Notes under the pieces: model-generated
What the model saw: the letters and a program-made list of their open reading frames with translations, nothing else
Told to the model about the DNA's origin: nothing
Databases searched by the model: none
Made by a program: the position numbers and the translations under genes
Part shown: positions 1 through 7,400 of the stretch, in pieces
Layout: each line of letters starts with the position of its first letter
Numbering within the stretch: position 1 is the stretch's first letter
From: an uncultured Methylococcaceae bacterium
GTDB lineage: Bacteria > Pseudomonadota > Gammaproteobacteria > Methylococcales > Methylomonadaceae
Length of the DNA stretch: 32,028 nt
Reading direction: 5' to 3'
Assembly (NCBI GenBank): GCA_903910205.1
Contig: CAIVYW010000148.1
Coordinates: forward strand, 1 to 32,028

Positions 1-58
1 TGCCCATCTTTTGGAGATTGGACAGGTTTGATGGGCACGCGTTGCTTTGCCCATCCTA
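1..58. repeat. Palindromic intergenic repeat A, copy 1 (cut by window edge)
   Basis: This is the right part of an element that also occurs at 121-200 and 1149-1229. It shares the segment from GCCCATCTTTTGGAG to the terminal TTTGCCCATCCTA with copy 2 almost base for base. The left arm lies outside the window. Confidence 0.85.
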
Positions 59-118
59 CGAGCTGATCAAGAACTCTCAGCGTTGTTGAGGGAAATGCAA
101 GCTAAAACAGATGCTTGA
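32..118 (+). other. Open C-terminal fragment ahead of the first RM locus
   Basis: A frame ending at the TGA at 116-118 reads ADQELSALLREMQAKTDA before its stop. It is open only back to 32, where it runs into repeat copy 1. The amphipathic, coiled-coil-like tail would suit the C-terminus of an HsdM subunit, which this first type I system otherwise lacks in the window. That is a guess from position and composition. It could equally be chance. Confidence 0.2.
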
Positions 119-120
119 AG

Positions 121-200
121 TAGGATGGGCAAAACGCTAGTGTGCCCATCTTTTGGAGATTGGACAGGTTTGATGGGCACGCGTTGCTTTGCCCATCCTA
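121..200. repeat. Palindromic intergenic repeat A, copy 2
   Basis: An 80-bp element bounded by TAGGATGGGC and its complement GCCCATCCTA. The two halves (starting TAGGATGGGCAAA and ending TTTGCCCATCCTA) form near-perfect inverted repeats of about 29 nt with a short unpaired centre. There is no coding capacity. It resembles the small palindromic elements that are common between genes in gammaproteobacteria. Confidence 0.88.
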
Positions 201-300
201 CAATCTGTTATTTTTAAATATTTTGCTGTAGATTTATTCACAATGCCAGATGAAAAATTAGTAAACTCAATCAAAAATAAAAATTTATTGGAGATGAGTC

Positions 301-498
301 ATGAAACGCAATAAAAAAAGCCCAATTATTGATGCAATTTACGAAACAGCGTGTAATTTGCATAGTTGCGGGGCTTTTACAGATGAGCAAATGAATAAAT
401 ATACGCAACTTGCCCCCAGCCCTATTATTTTGGATGCGGATGTTTTGGCCTGTTTGAATAATAAATGTGATTTTAATCCTGAAAAATGCGGGTTTTGA
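301..498 (+). CDS. Short XRE/HigA-like antitoxin N-terminus, hypothetical
   Basis: A 65-residue protein preceded by GGAG about 8 nt before the ATG. The stretch DAIYETACNLHSCGAF (about residues 11-26), followed by a Met-x-x-Tyr pattern, resembles the N-terminal segment of XRE-family antitoxins that partner RelE/HigB toxins. Those antitoxins normally continue for about 95-105 residues with a helix-turn-helix. Here the protein ends soon after in a Cys-containing tail (CDFNPEKCGF), so the DNA-binding half is missing or degenerate. No toxin gene precedes it in the window. It sits just before hicA, in a stretch rich in toxin-antitoxin and repeat debris. The family link is from memory of the pattern and is weak. 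Confidence 0.45.
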   Translation: MKRNKKSPIIDAIYETACNLHSCGAFTDEQMNKYTQLAPSPIILDADVLACLNNKCDFNPEKCGF

Positions 499-544
499 TT
501 AACGATGGGTTACGTAAGGAGTTTGAAATCGCGCGGTCTGTTTC

Positions 545-796
545 ATGAACAGCAGGCAGCAAAAAACAAAAAACGCGATTTTCTCAAAACCTATATCAAC
601 ATCAATTGAATGGTCAGATATTGAAAGTTTAATTAGCTCGTTAGGTGGTGAAATTAAACAAAATAAAGGTTCTCGTGTGCGAATAGATTTAAAGGGTTAC
701 TCGCTCAATATTCATTCACCACACCCACAAAAAGAAGTCAAAATATACGTTGTTAAACTGTTACGCGAATTTTTAGAAAAGGCAGGTATTCAATGA
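545..796 (+). CDS. hicA: HicA family toxin (mRNA interferase)
   Basis: An 83-residue protein with the HicA double-stranded-RNA-binding-like fold. The core WSDIESLISSLGGEI is followed by GSRVRIDLKG and then the conserved His region NIHSPHPQKEVKIYVV, ending in REFLEKAG. HicA toxins cut mRNA and tmRNA in a translation-independent way; the catalytic His is probably in the HSPHP segment. The start fits the family, many members of which begin MNS-(K/R)-x-x-KT followed by AIF. The stop overlaps the next gene by ATGA (793-796), the usual toxin-first HicAB order. No strong Shine-Dalgarno is seen upstream. The gene looks full length. Confidence 0.88.
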   Translation: MNSRQQKTKNAIFSKPISTSIEWSDIESLISSLGGEIKQNKGSRVRIDLKGYSLNIHSPHPQKEVKIYVVKLLREFLEKAGIQ

Positions 797-1050
797 TTTA
801 CAAAAATTATGAAGCTCAAATCAGCTTTAGTGAAGAAGACGAAATTTTTTTTGGGCGTGTGGTCAATATCGAACGCGACATTATTGCCTTTGACGGTTGC
901 TCGGTGCAGGAATTAAAACAGTCGTTTCATCTGGCAATCGAAGAATACTTGCAAGATTGCAAAGACACAGGGAAAAAACCTGAAAATCCCATTCTCACCA
1001 GTCAATCTCAACAGGCTTTTGATTATGGCAATTGGTCACCCACGCGATGA
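793..1050 (+). CDS. hicB: HicB family antitoxin, C-terminally truncated
   Basis: An 85-residue protein overlapping hicA by 4 nt. Its N-terminal 60-65 residues form the degenerate RNase-H-like HicB domain: YEAQISFSEEDEIFFGRVV, then a DIIAFDG-SVQELKQSFH segment and EEYLQDC. Complete HicB proteins of this type continue with a PYSGKF-like turn and a ribbon-helix-helix DNA-binding domain of about 40 residues. Here the frame leaves homology after KKPENP and ends SQQAFDYGNWSPTR. The stop is exactly where a copy of the hsdS start begins (ATGA at 1047-1050), which suggests that recombination removed the DNA-binding end. It may still neutralise HicA through the N-domain but is unlikely to autoregulate normally. 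Confidence 0.82.
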   Translation: MIYKNYEAQISFSEEDEIFFGRVVNIERDIIAFDGCSVQELKQSFHLAIEEYLQDCKDTGKKPENPILTSQSQQAFDYGNWSPTR

Positions 1051-1151
1051 AATATCAGGCTTATGCTGAGTATAAAGATTCTGGGGTTGAGTGGTTGGGT
1101 AATGTGCCTACTCACTGGAATTTCACTAAAACAGATGGCTTTTTTAAGTAG
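1047..1151 (+). pseudogene. hsdS 5' remnant (34 codons)
   Basis: The first 19-21 codons (MKYQAYAEYKDSGVEWLGNV and on to PTHW) are nearly identical to the start of the intact hsdS at 1278. The frame then reads on for about 12 codons and stops at 1149-1151. The stop TAG is supplied by the first three bases of repeat A copy 3 (TAGGATGGGC). This is therefore a broken specificity-subunit start left by duplication or recombination, then capped by a palindromic repeat. It is unlikely to be functional on its own. Confidence 0.8.
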
Positions 1152-1229
1152 GATGGGCAAAGCGATAGCGTGCCCATCTTCGCATAATGGGGCGAGTTTT
1201 GATGGGCACGCGTTGCTTTGCCCATCCTA
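1149..1229. repeat. Palindromic intergenic repeat A, copy 3
   Basis: Has the same ends as copy 2 (TAGGATGGGCAAAGC to TTTGCCCATCCTA) and the same inner arms GCGTGCCCATC and GATGGGCACGCG, but a different centre. Flanking bases are also partly shared with copy 2: AAAACAGATG lies just before both and CAATCTG just after both, so the mobile unit may be slightly larger than the palindrome. It separates the hsdS remnant from the intact hsdS. Confidence 0.88.
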
Positions 1230-1277
1230 CAATCTGCTTAGTATTGAAGATATAGAAAATGAATTGGGCGGTGAATT

Positions 1278-2585
1278 ATGAAATATCAGGCTTATCCTGA
1301 GTATAAGGATTCTGGGGTTGAGTGGTTGGGTGAAGTACCAGCGTATTGGAGATTCGCCCGTTTTAAATTTTTTGCAAATGTACAAAAAGGAAAATTACCT
1401 AAAAAAATTGTTGCGGATGAAGATGGAAAATTTCCGCCATATTTAACGATGGATTATTTGAGAACAGGGTATCCAGAAAATTTTGTTGATGATAAAAGTC
1501 TTGTTCCAATTAATGACGGTGAGGTTCTGCTTTTATGGGATGGGGCTAATGCCGGTGAATTTATTAAAAGTCGATATGGCGTAATATCATCTACCGTCGC
1601 ACATATAAAATTTATTAGCCAATTTAATCATAGATTTTGTTGGTATTTAGTTAAATCTCTTGAAATTGAATTGCGTACATCAACAATAGGAATGGGAATT
1701 CCACATGTATCAGGTGAAAAATTAAATAATTTAATTTTTTATGAGCCATTATTTTTAGAACAACAACAAATAGCCAACTTCCTTGACCACGAAACCGCTA
1801 AAATCGATACCCTGATTGAAAAACAACAACAGCTTATCAAGCTGCTCAAAGAAAAACGTCAGGCAGTCATTAGCCATGCCGTGACCAAAGGTTTAAATCC
1901 CAATGCCCCCATGCGTGACTCCGGTGTTGAGTGGTTGGGTGAAGTACCTGAACATTGGATTGTTGCTCAATTAAAATTTAATACCGTAGAAATGCAAACA
2001 GGGCCATTTGGTAGCCAACTTCATGCTGAAGATTATATTGATGACGGAATCCCCCTTGTGAATCCTGCTCACATGACTGATGGAAAAATAGTACCTGATT
2101 TAAAAGTTAGTGTAGATGAAGAAACCTGGCACCGTTTAAAGCGTCATCAACTATTTGAAGGTGATTTAATTTTAGCTCGACGAGGCGAATTGGGACGTTG
2201 CGCGATCGTCACAAAAAAACAAGAAGGATGGATTTGCGGTACAGGCAGCTTAAAAGCTAAGTTAAATAATCGCCTTATTCCAGAGTATTCTTATCTTTTG
2301 ATTACATCAGATGGAGTTGTTTCAGAGTTATCTTTAGAGTCAAAAGGCTCAACTATGGATAACTTAAATACAGAAGCTCTTGGAAGAGTAAGATTGCCAG
2401 TTCCACCTGTAGACGAGCAGAGAAAAATATTAGATTACGTAAATGATGTGTCAGGTAAGTTTAGAAATCTTATTGACAAAGCCAGTTCTGCAATCGCGTT
2501 AATTCAAGAACGCCGCTCCGCCCTAATCTCCGCCGCCGTTACCGGTAAAATTGATGTGCGGCATTGGAATGGAGTGAGCGCGTGA
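1278..2585 (+). CDS. hsdS: Type I restriction-modification specificity subunit HsdS
   Basis: A 435-residue HsdS, the DNA-recognition subunit that directs HsdM methylation and HsdR cleavage. It has the classical two-repeat layout. First comes the N-terminal DSGVEWLGEVPAYW and target-recognition domain 1 (to about residue 160). The central conserved helix follows, with EQQQIANFLDHETAKIDTLI and KEKRQAVISHAVTKGLNP. A second DSGVEWLGEVPEHW (about 215-228) opens target-recognition domain 2, which is followed by the distal helix (PPVDEQRKILDYV, ERRSALISAAVTGKIDV). The start overlaps the end of a short upstream open frame (TTATGA at 1276-1281), suggesting former coupling to an upstream gene. The internal repeats make it prone to domain swapping; a third partial copy of the start lies at 1047. 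Its hsdM partner is not visible, and hsdR follows at 4500 after two toxin-antitoxin modules. Confidence 0.93.
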   Translation: MKYQAYPEYKDSGVEWLGEVPAYWRFARFKFFANVQKGKLPKKIVADEDGKFPPYLTMDYLRTGYPENFVDDKSLVPINDGEVLLLWDGANAGEFIKSRYGVISSTVAHIKFISQFNHRFCWYLVKSLEIELRTSTIGMGIPHVSGEKLNNLIFYEPLFLEQQQIANFLDHETAKIDTLIEKQQQLIKLLKEKRQAVISHAVTKGLNPNAPMRDSGVEWLGEVPEHWIVAQLKFNTVEMQTGPFGSQLHAEDYIDDGIPLVNPAHMTDGKIVPDLKVSVDEETWHRLKRHQLFEGDLILARRGELGRCAIVTKKQEGWICGTGSLKAKLNNRLIPEYSYLLITSDGVVSELSLESKGSTMDNLNTEALGRVRLPVPPVDEQRKILDYVNDVSGKFRNLIDKASSAIALIQERRSALISAAVTGKIDVRHWNGVSA

Positions 2586-2677
2586 AAAAAAGCCGGTTAC
2601 CGATAAAGCAAGCGCTTGAAAATCCTGCCGAAACCCTAGAACCAGCAAATACCGATAAACACAAATATTATAAGTAG
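2582..2677 (+). CDS. Possible 31-residue ORF overlapping the hsdS stop
   Basis: A GTG start overlaps the hsdS stop codon (GTGA). The frame reads KKSRLPIKQALENPAETLEP and ends in Lys-Tyr-Tyr-Lys after 31 codons. The overlap is typical of coupled genes and the peptide is basic at its start, but it has no recognised relative. It could be the remnant of a gene once located between hsdS and hsdR, with the rest replaced by the repeat and toxin-antitoxin modules that follow. Confidence 0.3.
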   Translation: MKKSRLPIKQALENPAETLEPANTDKHKYYK

Positions 2678-2690
2678 CTGAAAATGTCCA

Positions 2691-2853
2691 AGCTGTCATC
2701 CCGGCATGGACTGCCGGGATCCAGAGTACAAGGATGTACTCAGAGATATTACCTTGCGTCCAATAAAATAGAGTATAAAAATCAGTGAGAAGCTACGTTA
2801 CGAATGCCATCCATGGCGACTGGATTCCGGCAGTCCATGCCGGAATGACGGCT
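2691..2853. repeat. MITE-like element with long inverted ends
   Basis: Thirty-nt arms at 2695-2724 and 2820-2849 (GTCATCCCGGCATGGACTGC and its counterpart) are inverted copies with 28 of 30 positions matching. The match extends a few bases outward (AGC-GTCAT). The roughly 95 bp between the arms has no reading frame. Size and structure suit a non-autonomous miniature inverted-repeat element or a large REP-type palindrome. No second copy is in the window. Confidence 0.75.
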
Positions 2854-2954
2854 CTACGATTTGTGTTAATATCTATTTATCACGGCACACACTTAGATTT
2901 TTGATCATGTGTTATTGTGTTACCCATTGTAAATCATATAGAGTCAGAAAAATT

Positions 2955-3023
2955 TGCACCGCATGGTGCAGTTTGCATAAGCTTTTTCCGATGAAAAGAT
3001 TGTCGCCACACTGTGGCGACAAT
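2955..3023. promoter_or_regulatory. Two tight palindromes upstream of the first VapBC pair
   Basis: TGCACC-GCAT-GGTGCA is at 2955-2970. ATTGTCGCCACA-C-TGTGGCGACAAT, a perfect 12-bp inverted repeat with a single-base spacer, is at 2999-3023. Both lie 75-145 bp ahead of the antitoxin ATG at 3099. The second is symmetrical enough to be a dimer operator for the autoregulating antitoxin, or a transcription-stop hairpin between hsdS and the toxin-antitoxin module. The second module (3753) has no such sequence in front of it. The rest of 2678-3098 holds only the MITE-like element and a short repeat at 3045-3074. Confidence 0.4.
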
Positions 3024-3044
3024 TGAGTTGGTCACATTTTTTCG

Positions 3045-3074
3045 CTCGATCCAAGCTCCAGCTTGGGAACGAGC
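3045..3074. repeat. Short dispersed repeat (AAGCTCCAGCTTGGGAACGAGC)
   Basis: The segment around CAAGCTCCAGCTTGGGAACG carries a small inverted repeat (AAGCT/AGCTT). A diverged relative lies at 12236-12261 (AAGCTTAGCTTAGGAACGAGC), and GGAACGAG recurs at 7760. It is a minor repetitive motif in spacers of this genome. Confidence 0.45.
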
Positions 3075-3098
3075 AACAAAGAAACAGGAGTATAAAAC

Positions 3099-3305
3099 AT
3101 GCTTGCCGTCCGCCAGATTATTGAAGACCCACAAGACGTGATTGCTGTTCCACCTGAGTTTCGTCACCGTCGTACTGAAGTTATTTTTATTGTACTTGAG
3201 CAGGAATCAACAGCAGTAGAACGTAAACCTGGATTTTTAAAAGGCCAATTAGGAGACGCGTTTTTTGAGCCTTTACCTGATACGGAATTAGACGCATGGG
3301 AATGA
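3099..3305 (+). CDS. VapB-like antitoxin of the first PIN module
   Basis: A 68-residue protein. Its first 31 residues (MLAVRQIIEDPQDVIAVPPE then FRHRRTEVIF) are almost the same as the antitoxin at 3753 and resemble the small antitoxins with a P-x-x-(F/L)RHRR-x-EVIF core that partner PIN toxins. That part is taken to be the dimerising, DNA-binding domain. The acidic C-tail (LPDTELDAWE) is unrelated to that of the second copy and is expected to bind its own toxin. The SD GGAG sits about 9 nt before the ATG. The stop overlaps the toxin start by ATGA, so the pair is translationally coupled. The name VapB is by role; the exact family is uncertain. Confidence 0.78.
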   Translation: MLAVRQIIEDPQDVIAVPPEFRHRRTEVIFIVLEQESTAVERKPGFLKGQLGDAFFEPLPDTELDAWE

Positions 3306-3703
3306 ATTATTTGCTCGATACCCATGTTTTATTGTGGTGGGTATTTGATGATCCTAAATTGTGTACTGAAAGTCGGGCAATTATTAAAAACCCGGAGCAT
3401 CAAATTTTTGTCAGCAGTGCATCCGCTTGGGAAATTGCTACCAAGTATCGTATAGGTAAAATGCCGGAAGCTAAGACCCTAATGGAAAACTACCCCGCAA
3501 TACTGCAAAAAATGGGATTTCAAGCGTTATCTATGACTACGGCACACGCATTAAAAGCCGGAAGTCTGAATATTAATCATCGTGACCCTTTTGACAGGAT
3601 GTTAATGGCGCAAGCTGAACTGGAAGCAATGCCAATTATTACCTATGATCGAGAATTTTTTACGGGGGCATTTCAAATTATCCCAGCCTTGCGTAGCCGA
3701 TAA
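3302..3703 (+). CDS. vapC: VapC-like PIN-domain toxin 1
   Basis: A 133-residue PIN-domain ribonuclease from the ATG overlapping the antitoxin stop (an alternative ATG lies two codons upstream at 3296). The catalytic acidic residues are in place: D6 in YLLDTHVLLWW, E44 in SAWEIATKYRIGK, D95/D98 in NHRDPFDRML and D116 in ITYDREF. This matches the PIN subgroup whose antitoxin is encoded just upstream. Members cut tRNA, rRNA or mRNA; the target cannot be predicted. The gene is intact. It lies between hsdS and hsdR, where such modules often act as addiction elements that stabilise the island. Confidence 0.9.
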   Translation: MNYLLDTHVLLWWVFDDPKLCTESRAIIKNPEHQIFVSSASAWEIATKYRIGKMPEAKTLMENYPAILQKMGFQALSMTTAHALKAGSLNINHRDPFDRMLMAQAELEAMPIITYDREFFTGAFQIIPALRSR

Positions 3704-3752
3704 TTTCCATAAAGTTGATGTCCGTTATTTCAAAGCAACAGGAATATAAAAC

Positions 3753-3983
3753 ATGCTTGCCATCCGCCAGATTATTGAAGACCCACAAGATGTGATTGCG
3801 ATTCCGCCTGAGTTTCGTCACCGCCGCACTGAAGTCATTTTTATGGCTCTTGATTCATTGCCAGAACAGTCTGCACCGACCGTTAAAAAACACACATTGA
3901 TGTCTTTAGCCGGTTGCTGGGAAGGTGAAACGCTAGAGCGAGCGCCTCAAGGCGACTATGAAACACGCCGGGAATTTGAATAA
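3753..3983 (+). CDS. VapB-like antitoxin of the second PIN module
   Basis: A 76-residue protein. From about 20 nt before its ATG to about codon 31 the DNA is a close copy of the first antitoxin (MLAIRQIIEDPQDVIAIPPE then FRHRRTEVIF; two residue changes in the first 30). The remaining 45 residues (KKHTLMSLAGCWEGE to REFE) are unrelated to the first antitoxin. Its stop overlaps the toxin ATG by one base (TAATG). The shared SD region GGAATATAAAAC is conserved with the first copy. If the shared part binds DNA, both antitoxins could recognise the same operator, for which only the first module shows a strong palindrome. Confidence 0.78.
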   Translation: MLAIRQIIEDPQDVIAIPPEFRHRRTEVIFMALDSLPEQSAPTVKKHTLMSLAGCWEGETLERAPQGDYETRREFE

Positions 3984-4381
3984 TGTGGCTACTGGATACT
4001 AATGCCTGGATTGCTTATCTTGAACGAGAACCCAATACGGTCAAAAATCGAATCGCCGCGCTGCCTGAATCAGCTATTTTGCTGTGTGATGTTGTTAAGG
4101 CTGAATTGTTCTATGGTGCTTATAAAAGCTCGCGTGTTGAGCAGAATATCGCCAAACTGGAACTATTGTTTTCATTAATAAACTCGCTGCCTTTTGATGG
4201 TAATGCCGCCCGTGAATTTGGTGAAATTCGCGCCTATCTTGCGCGGCAAGGTACACCAATTGGCCCTTATGATTTGCAAATTGCCGCCATTGCCAAAGTT
4301 CATGATTTAATTTTGGTCACACATAATACCAAGGAGTTTTCTCGCGTGCTGGGCTTGCGCTTGGAAGATTGGGAATTGTGA
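3983..4381 (+). CDS. vapC: VapC-like PIN-domain toxin 2
   Basis: A 132-residue PIN-domain protein. Acidic residues: D5 in WLLDTNAWIAYL, E41 in DVVKAELFYGA and D97 in IGPYDLQIAAIA, followed by the C-terminal HNTKEF motif where many VapC proteins have TNNTREF. It differs clearly from toxin 1, although their antitoxins share N-termini, and it belongs to a different PIN subgroup. A site-specific RNase role is expected from family knowledge. It is followed by a 118-bp spacer with no gene, then hsdR. Confidence 0.9.
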   Translation: MWLLDTNAWIAYLEREPNTVKNRIAALPESAILLCDVVKAELFYGAYKSSRVEQNIAKLELLFSLINSLPFDGNAAREFGEIRAYLARQGTPIGPYDLQIAAIAKVHDLILVTHNTKEFSRVLGLRLEDWEL

Positions 4382-4499
4382 GGCGAGACGGGAAGCTTGA
4401 GCTTACGTTACGCGCCCTTGGTCAGGTTGTTTTATTGAGGCCGGTAAACCGATTAAATAGCTGTATTGCTCGCAATATAAAAACTATAGGGAATAAAAT

Positions 4500-7400
4500 A
4501 TGAGCAGTAAAGCAAGTGAACTGATCTTTCAAAACGACATGATTGCTCATTTGCTTGCCAATGGTTGGCTATTGGGTAAACCAGAAAATTACAATCGTGA
4601 CCTGGCTTTATACCCAGAAGACTTGCTGGGCTTTGTGCAAGAAACCCAAGAAGCACAATGGCAAAAGTTTTGTACCCTGTACCCGAATAACCCAGAAGAA
4701 AAGTTTTTGGAGCGTGTCGCCACTCAGCTCAACAAGGCTGATCCTAATGCGGCCAATAAAGAGCTACGTACCTTTGGCACCTTGGGGGTGTTGCGCCATG
4801 AACTGCGTGATCGTGGTACTCGTTTTAGTTTATGTCAGTTTAAGCCTGAACATGACTTAAATCCCGAGACTTTAGTGCGTTACCAGAAGAACCGTTGTCG
4901 TGTCGTGCCAGAGTTGGTTTATAGCCCATGGGCAAATGAAGCGCATTTGGCTGAAACCGGCGCAAAAGCCAAAGCGTGGCGCATTGATTTGGTGTTGTTT
5001 GTCAATGGCTTACCGATAGCAACGCTGGAGTTAAAATCAGAGTTTAAACAAGCCGTACACAACGCGATTAAGCAATATAAAATCACGCGTCATTCCATAG
5101 ATCCTGCCACCAAAAAGCCAGAGCCGTTATTAACCTTTAAGCGTGGTGCGCTGGTGCATTTTGCCGTCAGTCAATATGAAGTGTATATGGCGACACGTTT
5201 AGAAGGTAATGACACTTACTTTTTGCCGTTTAACAAAGGCACTAAAGACGGTGCTGCCGGCAATGAGGTACCGGAGGACATTAACCAATACGCCACCGAT
5301 TATTTGTGGAATGAAGTGTTGCTACCCGATAATTTACTCAACATTCTTGCTCGCTTTGTACATTTACAAATTGAAGAAAAAGAAGATTGGCAGGGACGTA
5401 AGTATAAAAAAGAGACGCTCATTTTTCCGCGTTATCATCAATGGGATGTGGTTACAAAACTGATTGAAGCGGCTCGTACCGAAGGGCCTGGTCATAAATA
5501 CCTGATTCAACACAGCGCCGGTTCTGGCAAGTCTAATTCTATTGCTTGGGTTGCGCATCAGCTCTCGTCAATTTACGATGCCAGTGGCCATAAGCAATTT
5601 GATTCCGTAATCATTGTGACGGATCGAACGGTATTAGATGACCAGTTGCAAGATACCATCTATCAGTTTGAACATGTCGATGGTGTGGTCGGCCGTATTA
5701 ATAACAAAGAGGGCGATGGATCAAAATCTGAAAAGCTCGCTTATGCACTGGAAAATTCTCAACCCATTATTATTGTCACTATTCAAACCTTTCCGCATGT
5801 TTTAAAAGCGATTGAGAACAGCGTCAGCTTAAAAGAGCGTCGTTATGCCATTATTGCCGACGAGGCGCATTCTTCACAAACCGGTTCTACTGCGCGTCAG
5901 CTAAAAGAAGTGTTGATGATCGATGGACTAAGCAGTGATGATGAGGAAGTGACTGCCGAAGATATTATGGCGGCTACTATCGCTTCACGTCGCGCGTCTA
6001 GCAATGTGAGTTATTTGGCGTTTACCGCGACACCTAAAACCAAAACATTGGAGTTATTTGGCCGTTTGCCCAAGCCTGATGAGGCGCCGTCTAAAACCAA
6101 TCTTCCTCAAGCGTACCATGTTTACAGTATGCGCCAAGCCATAGAAGAAGGCTTTATTCTGGATGTGTTAAAAAACTACATTAATTACAAAGTAGCTTAT
6201 AACCTAGCGTTAAAGATACAGGGTACTGATCAGGAGGTCGAAAGTAAACGTGCTAAGGTAAAATTGAATCAATGGGTCAGGCTGCATGACTATAATATCG
6301 CTCAAAAAGTGCAAGTCATTGTTGAGCATTTTAAAGACAATGTAATGGGGCTATTAAACGGTCAAGCGAAAGCGATGGTTGTGACCAGTTCACGTAAAGA
6401 AGCGGTGCGCTACAAGCATGGCTTTGATAAATACATCAAAGCCCAAGGCTATCAAAACATTCATGCGATGGTCGCTTTTTCTGGTGAAGTGGAATTTAAC
6501 GCTAAAGACCCAAACTCTGAGGGCATGATTGGCGAAAAGTTTACCGAATACAATATGAATCCAAATCTCAAAGGCCGAGATCTGCGTAAAGCCTTTGATT
6601 CTGATGATTACCAAGTCATGATAGTTGCCAATAAATTTCAGACCGGTTTTGATCAGCCCAAGCTCTGTGCCATGTATGTGGATAAAAAGCTCGGTGGTGT
6701 GGAATGCGTGCAAACCTTGTCGCGGCTTAATCGCACTTATCCAGGCAAAGCCGAAATGGGTACCTTTGTGTTGGATTTCTTCAATGATCCAGAAGACATA
6801 CTCAGTGCCTTTCAGCCGTATTACCAAACAGCCGAATTGGCCGATGTATCGGACCCTGATTTAATCTTTGATTTGTTTGAAAAGCTTCGAGCTGCCAAAA
6901 TTTTTAACTGGCAGGAAGTTGAACAATTTTGCGAGGCGTATTTTGTAAAGAGCAAAAGCAATGCGGCCATTGCAAATATCTGCAAACCTGCGGTAGAACG
7001 TTGGCAGAAACGCTATAAATCAGCTATTGAGGCTTACAAATTAGCCAGAGACATGTTTGAGCGTACCAAGAAGACGGCTGATGCTGTGTTAATTGCCAAT
7101 GCCGAAAATAGCTTCAAAGAATGCAAAAAAGAAAAAGATGCGCTTGAAATCTTTAAAAAGGATTTAGGTACCTTTGTACGTTTCTATGAATTCATGTCGC
7201 AGATTGTTGATTACGACAATAAGGAGCTGGAAAAATTAAGTCTGTACGCAAGGAACTTAAGACCTATGCTGCGTGAAACCTTTATGGAAGAAGATGGCAT
7301 AGACTTGAGTAGTGTGGTGCTGAGCCATTATCGCCTTTCCTTGCTACGCCATCAGGACTTGAAGCTAAAAGAAGATTCAGCCGATTACAAACTTGTACCT

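Noticed and set aside
1-260. CRISPR array from closely spaced repeats at the left edge
   Set aside because: Units are about 80 bp palindromes with unequal spacing and no spacers of constant length; no cas genes are present.
1063-1281. 72-codon open frame ahead of hsdS
   Set aside because: It runs through a repeat and an hsdS remnant in a different frame and has no protein-like pattern; only its overlap with real features keeps it open.
2691-2853. Insertion sequence with transposase
   Set aside because: There is no reading frame between the inverted ends; only a non-autonomous element fits.
2934-3167. 77-codon ORF on the - strand over the toxin-antitoxin leader
   Set aside because: It is antisense to the palindromes and the start of the antitoxin, with no recognisable domain or ribosome site.
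6390-6827. 145-codon antisense ORF within hsdR
   Set aside because: It is complementary to the conserved second motor domain; openness is explained by codon bias of the real gene.
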